Shown here: piece by piece, positions 40,185 to 51,117 of the stretch
How the letters are laid out: each line of letters begins with the position of its first letter
Numbering within the stretch: position 1 is the stretch's first letter
The notes under the pieces: model-generated
Seen by the model: the letters and a program-made list of their open reading frames with translations, nothing else
What the model was told of the DNA's origin: nothing
The model's database searches: none
Assembly: GCA_016785225.1 (NCBI GenBank)
Contig: JAFBJZ010000610.1
Coordinates: forward strand, 372,001-436,000
Source of the DNA: Psettodes erumei
Lineage: Eukaryota; Chordata; Actinopteri; Pleuronectiformes; Psettodidae
Reading direction: 5' to 3'
DNA: 64,000 bases
Program-made: the position numbers and the translations under genes

Positions 40185-43100
40185 ATGCCACGGAAGGGAC
40201 GGCGATCCCAGGCCCAGAAGCTGCGCTGGACCAAGATGAACGCGGCAGACCCGCGGGTCAGCCCATCCACTTCGGACCCGCAGGTAACTTTACCATAGAT
40301 CGCTTTTTTGTAAAGCTGTATTTCAAAACTGTCTGTATGTAAAGAAAATAGATGCTGGACTTCATGTCATGTGCTGGTATTAATTGAGTGCTTTGTTGTT
40401 AGATGACCCAGACACCACCACCAGCCGGACGGGGGAGGAAGGGGGGCCCGCGGGTTAGCCCATCCACTCTGGACCCGCAGGTAACTTTACAGCTTATAGG
40501 TTTTCATTCTGCTTGTCAAAATTTTTGGCATGTAATGAAAATAGATATAGGAAAGCCTTTTTATGACATGTACTGGTTTTCACTTTGTACTAAATGAGTG
40601 CTTTGTTGTTGTTAAATGACCTAGATGTCACCACCAGCCAGACGGAGGAGGAAGGGGGGCCCGCGGGTTAGCCCATCCACTTCGGACCCGCAGGTAACTT
40701 TACAATAGATAGCTTTTCATTCTGCTTGTCAAAACATGCTGGCCAAATAGATGAAGGTTATTTTTTTGTCCTCGTGTCCTGGTTTAACTCAAATGTGTTG
40801 TTGTTGTTGTTAGACGATCCAGAGGACACCACCGACCACCGGATGGTCCATTGTTTCAAATGACGGCCCATTCCGTGCCCGTAAGTAATGAATTATTTGG
40901 TTTTATTTTTTTTCTTTCCCGTTTTTTTCGTTATGCATGACTACATACCATTGTTGTATTTGTGTTTTTAATTCCCTCGTACAAAATAACCCTTGTGCTA
41001 AATAGTTTGTAAAAGTGCATCAACCTCTATCTGTCTAACTTTCTTTTTCTCTTCCTGTTTCGAATTAGGTCACGGGACTGGTTACCGTCATTCCGTGCGA
41101 CCGTGGCCTGTTTCCACCTTAACTGGGAAAAGCCACAAGTTGGTCGTTCCAGTGCAGTCACCAGACAAGAAGGTGTGGATGTTGTAAAGTTTGTGATCAC
41201 ACCTGTGTATTCTTGCAACAATTGTGTACATTTTTCCTAAAACGCTCACTGTTGTTGCAGTTCGTTCTGACTGTCGGTGACTCCCATCTACGTGCCATCG
41301 TGGATGGGTTGGTGAGGATGCCAGAGGGGTGTCTGTCCTTTGGGTTCATGTCCACACCTGGGGCTGCGGCCTCTCAGCTGAGGACTGAGGTGCAGCATGC
41401 TGTTGTGCCTCGGACACCCGATGCTGTCTGTGTTTTTGCTCCCTGCAACAACCTGACAGCCAGTCGGACCATCACTGACGCCAGCAGGGACTTTGGCAAG
41501 CTCCTCACCACCGTTTGTGAACGCTGGTCTCAGGTGAGCTTTACTTGTACTTATTACATCTTTTGAGATGTAATAACAGAACAATAATCTGCTTATTTTA
41601 ATAGCCATGACACCATAAACCTGCATATTGTAAAAACAAACTGTTCATTTTTACAGGTGTTTGTCTTGGACTTTGTTCCAAGACTAGACATTGAGGTTTC
41701 TGTTCAGGAACACTTTCGGCAAGAGTTTCGCCGAGTGGCGGCACGGATGGGTACGTAACAATACAGTCAAATGCAGTCACATGTATAATTTTATGTAATA
41801 TTATTTTGTTAGGCAAGTTCGTGGAATAAATATCACGATGTGTGTAAATTACAGTACTGTTTTTGGATTCCTCAAGTTGTGGATGAAAAGCCATATGTGG
41901 CATATGGACGCTGCAGTGACTCATGATGTGTGATGGATGTTTGTTTTCAGGGATCAGGTACCTACCCATTGCTGACCAATTCCCTCTGCATCACCTTCAC
42001 CTGTGGTGCAGAGATGGGGTAAGTGTCTTCAGGCTCATATAAAAGTACACCGTTAATTTTGTTGTGGTGAATGTAGCCACTTCTTTTCATGGTGCACATA
42101 TATGTTGAGATTTGAAGTTTGATTATTTGTTCTCACAGGTGCACCTCAGTGACCGTGAGGGGATGGAGATCCTCGCTCACTGTATCTGGTCGGCTGCTTA
42201 CAACCACCTGCAGACCACAGCAGCGGCCACAAAGGTCTCTCCTCCATCCTCATCACCCCCTGTCAGGCGATTCTCCCCCAAGGTGGTTGTGAAGGGAGAA
42301 GCCAGGGCCAAAGTCTCACCAAATCCCTTTGAGTGGGCAGTTGTTGAGCAAGGCAGGAAGGTAATGAGTTGCACACTGTAACTGTGTGACAGCCCCTAAG
42401 GGCTAATAATTGTGTAATTCAACAAATGCTAGTAGAATTTTGTCTGTGATTTTGTGTGTTGTTAGGCATTCCCAAGCCTAAGAATCACAATTTTTCTTTC
42501 TGTGTGTCTTTCTCAGGGGCAGCAAAAGTCAGTCTTGGCAGAGCCTAACCCCATCCCAGTCAATCCTGTCAGGTTCAGCAGTGCCATTCTGGATGCGATG
42601 GATAAGGTTGTTCCATCGCATCTTGATGGCCCAGCCTCTCCAGCTGTTCCACAGGTAATGTGCTTCATTTATTCATTCAAAGTTGTCTATATAGTCATAC
42701 AGTGTGTGAATATATTATTATGTGAAATGATCAATGGGAAAAACGTGGTTACATAGAAACTGTTGTTTTTCTCACATCAGAAGTCAAAGAGGGAACGTCG
42801 TCAGAAGGTTGTTGCCCCAAAGAGGAGACTGGCAAAGCGTCAGGTTTGTAATCTTCCTAATGTATTATTTCAGGTTTTTGGAATTGCTTATTGGACATTT
42901 TTGATATTTCTTTGAGCATACTTTGTAGTTGCTTGCAATGAAATCATTTGAAATTTATTCAGGGACATCATTTGTTTTCTTGTGCTTTTAGGTTGATGCA
43001 CCACCACGAACTACAGTGTGTGCACAGCCAACAACTGCCAGTGCTCCACCAGTGGCTTTGGGTGCAACTTCTTCTGATGCACCGCTGGAGCCGTCCGTGG

Positions 43101-43964
43101 AGGTAAGACGTATGCCCTCCTCCATAAGAGGAGTCATTTATTACTTTAAGTATGGAGGAGTTTAGTGTATGGCAACAAGTGAACTGAGCTTAGCCAAGCA
43201 TGTGATTGTAGTTTGTGTTGGACAGTACTGCTCACTGCTAATAGCTGACTGCTAAAGATCTTTTTCATGGCATTTGAGTGAGAACATATTTGGCTATTTA
43301 ACAACTTAAAGTACTTTGCACTTATGATACAAATAGCAACGAAATACAACTAAAAAGAACTCTGACAAAAAAAATGTCTGACAGATGCTGGCTTCAACTT
43401 TAAACAGTCCATAGCTGACAGATGGATATGGTAAAGCGACTGTCATTTCAGGCCTTAAGTTTCATTGGTTTTATGTGTTCTTAGATAACTCCGGCATCTC
43501 CACCAGCCACACAGTCCTGGGTGGTTCCGGACACACTGTCCTGCTCACCTTCTTCAGGCAACGAGGTATATTTCTTTATACCACAATTTATGTGTACAAA
43601 ACATTTACAGTACACTAAACAAAATGTCTGTTAAGCAAACAGTGTGTATGATGACAGGGCCTGATGCCTCAAGCTTCTAACATTTTTTTTTAACATCATG
43701 CGTTATCAGTTGCCTGAGACACCTCCTGCCACAAGACAGCCATGGATGATGGATGCAAGCCCCTTTCGTTCTCCACCTGCCAAGGTATATTTCCCACCTC
43801 TCACTTAGCGAGTGCCCTGTGTCACTTTAACCCACAACTTTCCTAATCTTAATGTTACATGTTACCAGACTGCCAAAGTGTGGACATCACCAGCCAGACG
43901 GTCACGGACGACGCAGCCCCCGCCCAATGATGCACCTTCCTCCTCCCTGTCTTCATCGAAAAAT
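40185..43964 (+). CDS. Helentron ORF N-terminal region: 15 exons with SGNH-hydrolase-like domain
   Basis: Exons are 40185-40283, 40403-40480, 40625-40693, 40814-40880, 41069-41172, 41261-41533, 41657-41750, 41951-42018, 42139-42360, 42517-42654, 42781-42843, 42992-43102, 43485-43565, 43710-43784 and 43869-43964. Together they make 1638 nt (546 codons) without a stop. ATG 40185 follows an acceptor. GDSH (41276-41287), a later CNNL, and DGVH split across the eighth and ninth coding exons (42013-42018 plus 42139-42144) give the Ser, Asn and Asp-X-X-His of SGNH/GDSL esterases. The following exons are Pro/Ser-rich with repeated PATxxW motifs. The esterase substrate is unknown. It reads in frame into the protease exon. 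Confidence 0.75.
40254..40710 (+). repeat. Triplicated exon-intron module
   Basis: The segment CGGGT(C/T)AGCCCATCCACTTCGGACCCGCAG plus the following GTAACTTTAC intron start occurs three times, ending exons at 40283, 40480 and 40693. Exons two and three share AGGAAGGGGGGCCCGCGGG as well, and the introns share GAGTGCTTTGTTGTT before their acceptors. Spacing is about 200-215 bp. This is tandem duplication of a small exon with its intron. Confidence 0.85.
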
Positions 43965-44531
43965 GTAAGTTTCCTCTAACACATATGAAATATTTACAAT
44001 ATGCTTAGGTTCATTACAACAACACACAGTGTCTTAAGATGAATCTTAAGTGTTCAGTCATATTATCTGTCATCAAAGGTAAGTTTCTTTCCTGCACAAT
44101 TGACACATGTTGTGCATTTATTATACACACAGCACCAAAGAGAGTCACACAACATGAATAAATGAAAATCACAAAAGCATTTACTGAATGAGAAATAATT
44201 TTAAAAAACAAAAGAGGCATTTAAGAGTAAAATTCTACAAGTACATGAATAAGTGTCAGTTATGATTAGGACTGATATTGGATAAATAAATTCATTCACT
44301 GAAGGAAGGAAAGGTATTACTATATGATATTTTAGAAAAACAAGATGGTGGATTGTGCCGTAGAAAAAAAATGAAGCAATGTTTTGACAAAATTGCTACT
44401 GAATGTTTTAAATAATACATTTGTGGATGGTTAACATTCCATGTGTCAAAGATACACTTTGAGCTTTCAATAACAACCATGTATAGTAATAATGATAATA
44501 ACAATAGAAATCCTTCATAAATTCATTTCAG

Positions 44532-45720
44532 CATCCTGTCAGGCCAGGGAGTCAGCGGATTCAATCTGTCAGGGCAAGTTTTTCTCAGAATGACAAGCGA
44601 TACACTGATTTTTCACGTAATCATCAGTGTACTTGCATGGCTTTGTCATTCCTTGCATACCATAATGAGGGCTTACAGTGTAACACAACTAACCTTGACA
44701 GGGTGCTTGAACAGGGAAATTCACTGTATGTAGGCATCAAACAGCAGCTTATCCTCGAGAACAGATTTCAGAGTAACCACTTGACTGTAGAGGAAATGCC
44801 AACCCAAGTTCCAACAGACACAGACATCTACAGTGTACAGATGTCAGATGTGAGGTGTGGTCTTCTGAAAGTAACTGGCTCTCAAGGAGAAGAAGGGTGG
44901 CTGTCTCTTGCCACACAGCTGGAGTGCCTCTCAGAAGATGTCAACCACGCTTTAGTACTTGTCACTCCGGAGTGCATTGCAGTGTTTCGGGACCAATCTG
45001 GAAGATATGGAGTCTTCGATTCGCACTCAAGAAATGCAGCAGGTTTGCCACACAGTGGTGGAACTGCAATTATGATGACTTTCCATCATTTGAGTGACAT
45101 GGTTGACCACCTGGAGAAGCTTTTTGAAGATCGAGGGGATCATGCCAGCTATGAGTTCGTGCCCGTCACCTTTGACAGCACAACAGCTGTTACACCACAA
45201 GGAGCCAGCGTTGTGGATGAAGTCCCAGAAAAGAATACAGAGGAACCACAAGCATGCTCAGATGTGGAGGACCAAAAGCCCAAGGAAAAAGCACCAAAGG
45301 CAAAAAATTTGGACTTCAATGTGGTAGCACACAAAACAACAGCTCCACAAAATATATCAAAAGTTAACAAACAAAGACGCAAAAAATGTATGCGCAAGGC
45401 AAGTGCACTGGCTCAGGGCCAGGCTCAGGACCAAAAATCAACATTAACCAAGGACTGTGACAGCCACAAAAGGAGACTGTCATTCAAACGTCATCATGCA
45501 GAATGTGTTCTGAACCAAAAAAAAGGCAACATGACCAAAAGGTACAAAACTGATCTGGATTTCCAAAACAGATGGAAAAAATACATGGCCCATAGATATA
45601 GTGCAAATAGAGAAATCCGTGAGAGGAAAAAAAAATACATCAAAACAAAGTATGCATTTGACACTACATACAGGCAAAAAATGAAAACCAACATCACCAC
45701 ACAGGAAAACCCAATTGGCT
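44532..45720 (+). CDS. Helentron cysteine protease domain (C76/OTU-like) and basic repeats
   Basis: Long exon p starts after an acceptor at 44531. NHQCTCMALSFLAY holds a Gln-Cys pair (44625-44630), a probable oxyanion Gln and nucleophile. GVFDSHSRNAAGLPHSGGTA (about 45020-45070) gives the Asp and His expected for a tegument-type (C76) deubiquitinase fold. OTU-like proteases are reported from fish Helitrons, and which fold this is needs profile search. After 45300 the chain is Lys-rich, with ~23-residue repeats (FQNRWKKYMAHRY, IRERKKKYIKTKY, YRQKMKT). A frameshift near 45710 moves to the next frame, which continues the same repeats. Confidence 0.7.
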
Positions 45721-48710
45721 ACAAATGTTGCCTTTCAAATTCGTCACAAATTCCAGGCACAAAGGATAATAAAAAAGTACAGACATATCAAAAAATGCCA
45801 AAAGGAAAACCTACAGCCTGCTGTTAACCCAGAAATGCAGGCTGCCATATCTTCATTTCGGCAAACAATTTCAAATGGACCCACACATGTCTGTACAGTG
45901 TGCCACAGAACACTGTTTCCAAATCAAGTTAAGCAGTGCATCAGATCACGATATGTCAAAAACCCTGACGTGATCGCTGCTTGCTTGACTGGAAACTATA
46001 TTCATGCATGTGACAGTGAATGCTCTTCTCCTTGTAATATCCCACAAGAGAGACTGCAGGAGTGGATCTGTCACACTTGTCATAATCACCTGATGCGAGG
46101 AAGAATGCCTTCCATTGCAGTAGCAAATAGCTTGGAATTGGCACCCATTCCCCCAGAGCTAGCTGAATTGAACGTGCTCGAGAGGCAGTTAATTGCAAAA
46201 ATTCTGCCTTTTGCAAAAATAGTTGCTTTGCCAAAAGGACAACAGAGAGCTGTGCATGGTGCTGTTGTTTGTGTCCCCTCGGAGGTCGCAGCAACAGTGA
46301 ACAGTCTCCCAAGGTCCAACAATGATGCCCAGCTACTGCAAGTAAAATTAAAACGACGCATCAAGTACAAAGGGCATCAACATTTTTATATGGTAAACAT
46401 GAAGAATGTGCTAGCAGGATTAGGTAAACTAAAAGAAATACATTCGGAATACCAAGATGTAGTTATAGATGAGAGTGCCAAATTTGAAATTGTTCAAGAG
46501 CAAATTGATGAAAACCCAGAAGTGGAGAGACTGGATGAAAATGCAGTGCAAGCCAAGCAGTCCAGTCCCACAAAAGTAGAAGGGGAAAGTATTGCACCTG
46601 CACCTGAATTGGACGAACAGGAGCAGCTTAGACCTGGCCTGACCCTGGACACGTGCATGCAGCCACCGGACATTGCACAGGAAATCTTATCATATGGTGA
46701 TGGAATATTTAGCATTGCCCCCGCCCAAGGCAACAAACCTGTTAGTTTTTTCACCATCCCAAAATTGGAAGCCATGGCCTTTCCTGTGCAGTTTCCAACT
46801 GGAGAGAACACATTAGATGAGGTCAGAGCCATCAAACTGGCCCCAAGTCGGTACTTTAACACCAGGCTGTTCTCTGCAGACCCCAGATTTGCCAATGACC
46901 AAAGTTACCTTTTCTTCAGCCAATTTGTCACAGAAACGCACATGGCAACAAACAGCATGTCAATCCAAATGAGAAAAGGTAAGTCAAGGACAAAAGATGG
47001 GCGCAAAATTTCAAATCGGATGCTTCAGGACCAGAAAGAAATTGAAAAACTGGTCCAAAATAAGGACGTGACACGATTCATGCAACCCCTCAGAGGCACT
47101 CCAGCTTACTGGGAGAAGACTCTCAGAGATCTCCATGCTATGTGCAGACAGCTGGGCAAGCCTACGTTTTTCCTGACGTTTTCTGCAGCTGAAATGAGAT
47201 GGCCTGAAGTCATCGAGGCCATCAAAGCTCAACAAGGTGAAGAAGTGCACTTTGAGGAGCTTGACTGGAATGCTAAATGTGACATCCTCTGAAGCAACCC
47301 CGTCACCGTCATGCGCATGTTTGAGAAGAGAGTTGATGCACTGATGGCTAATCTCATCTTGTCAGCGGCACAGCCCATTGGTGAGGTGGAAGACTACTTT
47401 TATCGTGTGGAGTTTCAAGCCAGGGGAAGCCCACACATCCACTTACTGGTCTGGATCAAAGATGCACCGGTGTTTGGAGAAGACATTGAAGACGAGATCT
47501 ACAGGTTTGTCGACAAGTACATAACGTGCCAGATGCCTGACCAAAATATAGACCCTGAGCTGCACAAAATTGTTTCAGAGGTACAAATTCACAGTAGAAA
47601 TCATTCGAAGTCGTGTAAGAAAGGCAACGTGATGTGCAGATTTGGCTTTCCCAAACTCCCAATGGACAAGACGGTTCTTGCATTCCCTTACCCTGACGAT
47701 AATGACAAAAGTGATGACGAGCAGCCAAGCAGCAGCTGTAATTATGCCAGAGGTAAAGGGAAAAAGTCCAAAGTGGCAATGATTCGAAAGAAACAAAATG
47801 AGGCCAAAGAAAAGCTGCGCCCATTGAGAGATTTGCTCAATGATCCAAACGCCTCATTCGACAACTTGTCAGATCTGCTCGAGAGGTGCAACTTGACCCA
47901 TGAACAGTACATGGATGCAGTCTTTGATCTCACCTCTGGATGTGTGCTTCACGTGAAGCGTCAGCCGAATGAATGCTGGATCAACGGATACAATCCTCAT
48001 TTGCTGCGGGCGTGGAACGCCAACATGGACATTCAGTACGTGATAGACGACTACAGCTGCATCATGTACATGATGTCCTATGTGTCCAAGCCAGAACACG
48101 AGATGACGGAATTCCTTGACTCAGTCATTCGTGACGTTCGCAAATCAGATGTCAACGAACGGGATGAGATGAAGCTGATCATGCAGGCGTACGCCAAAAA
48201 CAGAGAGGTCAGCGCCCAAGAGGCAGTGGCACGAACGTGCAGCCTGCCCCTGAAGAAATGCTCCCGCAGTGTGCTCTTCCTACGGACTGACGATGACGGG
48301 TTGAAAATGAGTCTCCCCATGAGCAGGTTACAGAACATGTCACCAGATGCAGAGGAAGTTTGGATGTCTGGATTGCCAGATAAATACGTAGAGCGCCCGG
48401 CCACGCGTGAGTTTGAAGGCATGTGTCTGGCCAAATTTGCTTCAGAATACAGGGTCGTTTATGGCCACCAAACTGAAGGCGTCAATGTCATTTCCCTCCT
48501 AAACGACAGAGGTTTCATTCAGAAGAGGACCGCAGGAAAACCAGCAGTCATCAGGTTTGCTCAGTTCTCAGAAGAGAAACAACCCGAAAATTTTTATAAG
48601 CGGTTGCTAAAACTCTATTTTCCCCACCGATCAGATCATGAACTGATAGATGAGACATGCAAAACATGCAAGTGGGGCCTTGCTGTCCGATGCACAGAAA
48701 CAAGAAACAG
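45700..48710 (+). pseudogene. Helentron Cys-rich region and HUH Rep nuclease (one UGA, frameshift at end)
   Basis: The frame resumes at ATNVAFQIRHKF. CTVCHRTLF, CDSECSSPC and ICHTCHNHL (about 45895-46095) are CxxC fingers, followed by a DUF6570-like part (LERQLIAKILPFAKI, GAVVCVPSEV). Helitron-N sequence continues to GKPTFFLTFSAAEMRWPE. A TGA at 47290-47292 interrupts CDIL-SNPVTVMRMF without a frame change. Rep motif QARGSPHIHLLVW (about 47417-47455) gives the metal-binding His-X-His, and YMMSYVSKPEHEM (about 48067) is the region of the nicking tyrosines. Rep nicks one strand to start rolling-circle transfer. The frame is lost about 48700. Confidence 0.85.
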
Positions 48711-50430
48711 TATGAAGGCCGGGCCAAAAAACTTGAGAGCGCGCTACAGCAGCTTCAAGAGCACGGCCCAATTTTTAACGCTTGGAACAGTTTTGCACCC
48801 GAGGTTGAATTGGATCGCTTGGAGTGCATTGACCAGCGAGAACCCTCAAATTCGGAAGATGTAGAACAGGAAGCTCTTCCTGACTACCGAGTCAGTAGTG
48901 AGAGCAGTGCAGCAATGCCAAGAATAGAGGGACCAAAGTTGAGCCCTGATTTGGTCAGAAAAATGTACCGGAGCCTCAACCAAACACAAGCAGGCATATT
49001 CTACGCCGTACGTGAATGGTGTCTTAGATATGTCTGGGGTCACAAGCCAGAACCCTTTTTTTATTTTGTCTCCGGGGGAGCTGGCTGTGGTAAATCCCAC
49101 GTAATTAAATGTATCTATCAGGAGGCAACCAAGATTCTGCGCCAACTCCCTAGATTCCGTGACAGTGCGGACATGTCCCAGCCTGCAGTGCTTCTGACCG
49201 CATTTACTGGCACTGCAGCTTTCAACATATCAGGAAAAACACTGCACTCAATTTTGAAACTCCCCAGAAATTTAAGAGCCCCCTACCAAGGCCTCGGCAA
49301 TGCACTGGACACAGTGAGAGCCACACTGTCAAATGCTGAAATTCTCATCATAGACGAGATATCCATGGTTTCAAAAGAGCTGTTTGCCTATGTCCACTGG
49401 AGGTTTCAGCAGATCAAGGGCAACAAGAAACCATTTGGAGGCATGTCTATCCTTGCAGTAGGTGACTTTTACCAACTGCCACCCCTTGGTAAAGCGAAAC
49501 CCCTCTGTGTTTATGAGGAGAATGTCATGGATCTCTGGAAAGATTACTTTCAGATGGTCAACCTGACAGAGATCATGCGCCAGAAAGACGATCGCTGTTT
49601 TGCAGAACTCCTCAACCGGCTTCGAGTTAAGCCAAAGACGGAACCTCTCAGCAAAGATGACAAAGCTTTGCTCACACAGGCTGTTGTTGACATCAAAGAC
49701 TGTCCAGCGGATGCTCTCCACATCTTTGCCACAAACAAAGAGGTTAACATGCACAACACCGCAACAGTACATGCACTATTCCCACACGCCACACGCATTC
49801 TGGCCATGGACTATAGAAAAGATCCACGCACAGGCTGCATGGTCATCTACCCGAAAGTGATCCAAGGCAGAAAGGAAGAATTGCCTGATAGCATAATGGC
49901 TGCTGAAGGAGTACGCGTTATGCTTATCAGGAATCTGGATGTCGAGGATGGGCTTGTCAATGGCACTTTCGGAAAGATCGCCAACATTGTGAGCAGCTCT
50001 GAAAATGGACAGACAAGTGTGAAGTTGATCGGACTTGAATTGGACAATCCCACTGCTGGTCAGAAATTTCGTAAAAAGATTAAAGGGCCAACAGATAATT
50101 TGATCTACATAGAGAAATCAGAGGAGAAACTGAGCAAAAAAGGAATGCTTCGCCGGCAGTTCCCAATGAGGTTGGCCTTTGCATGTACGGCTCACAAAGT
50201 GCAAGGCATGACAATGAATTCTGCGGTGGTGTGTCTAAAGCGTGTATTTGAGCCCGGAATGGCTTATGTGGCTCTGAGTAGGACAACATCCCTTCAGGGA
50301 CTAAAAATAACACATTTCGAAGAAAAGAAGATTTATTCAGATCCGCAGATCACGGTGGCCCTCCAAAATATGCCTCAAGCCTCATTCCAAGGAGTCACAC
50401 CACTGTTGCACCAAGTCCACTTAGCAACTG
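48700..50430 (+). pseudogene. Helentron PIF1-family helicase domain (open, motifs intact)
   Basis: The frame at 48657-50933 covers the whole helicase without a stop. FNAWNSFAPEVELDRLECI is the lead-in. YFVSGGAGCGKSHVI (about 49063-49107) is Walker A, LLTAFTGTAAFNISGKTLHS motif Ia, EILIIDEISMVSKELF (about 49338-49385) Walker B, and SILAVGDFYQLPP motif III. FACTAHKVQGMTMNSAVV (about 50180-50230) and MAYVALSRTTSLQGL are the C-terminal motifs. It unwinds DNA 5'-3' during rolling-circle transposition. All core motifs look normal; it is a pseudogene only because the upstream frame is broken. Confidence 0.88.
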
Positions 50431-51117
50431 ACACTCTCACAATAATCCATCAAAACTGTGAGGGACTGACATCCCATATTGACGACCTGAAAGCCCACCA
50501 CGAACTCAGAGTTGCTGATGTGTTATGTGTGACAGAGACACACTTGTCTGGATCATTTGTTGCCCAAAAATTCCAATTAGAGGGATACAACATGTTTAGT
50601 AGAAACAGACACACATCATACACACATCACACAGACATGGCAAAGAAAGATGGAGGGGGAGTCGCAGTGTACAGTAGGAACACTTTTCACGCTGAGGAGA
50701 GGAGGTATATACAGAACGTAACAGATCTGGAATTTGTAGTTGTAAAAGTCGCAGGGCCAGTCAAAGCACTGATTGCCACAATTTACAGGCCACCAAATTT
50801 CCCTCTCAGCAAGTTCCTACCAAACATGCAAAGCCTTTTGGACTCCTTGGACATGATGGATCACCAGCCTGTCGTGGTTTGTGGGGACTTTAATGAGGAC
50901 CTCCTCTCGAGAGGAAAGAAATCCCGTCCGTGAGTTCTTTCAGTCCAGAGGCTATACGCAACTCGTCGAAGCTGCGACAACTGAAAAGCAGACGCTAATT
51001 GACCACATCTACATTTCGCAACCAGAAACGTGCCTTCAATCAGGTGTACTGCAAGCATATTTCAGTTACCACAATCCTGTTTACTGTGTTTTGGGTCTGG
51101 CAAATACCCACTGCTGA
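50431..51117 (+). pseudogene. Helentron EEP (APE-like) endonuclease domain (frameshift, active site changed)
   Basis: The same frame continues as TIIHQNCEGLTSHIDDL (catalytic Asn), VLCVTETHLSG (catalytic Glu), GGGVAVYSR, LIATIYRPPN and VVVCGDFNEDLL (about 50872-50908). A frameshift follows near 50920. The second frame reads PVREFFQSRGYTQLVEAA, TLIDHIYIS and then YFSYHNPVYCVL, where SDHD is expected, so the last catalytic Asp-His pair has lost both Asp. Stop is TGA at 51115-51117. The domain resembles LINE endonucleases and marks the element as a Helentron. Confidence 0.85.

Noticed and set aside
40185..43964. An independent host esterase gene next to a transposon
   Set aside because: The fifteenth exon splices in frame into the protease/Rep exon, and the exon ends at 43964 without a stop or poly(A) signal before 44532. 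It is kept as an alternative only in the refutation test.
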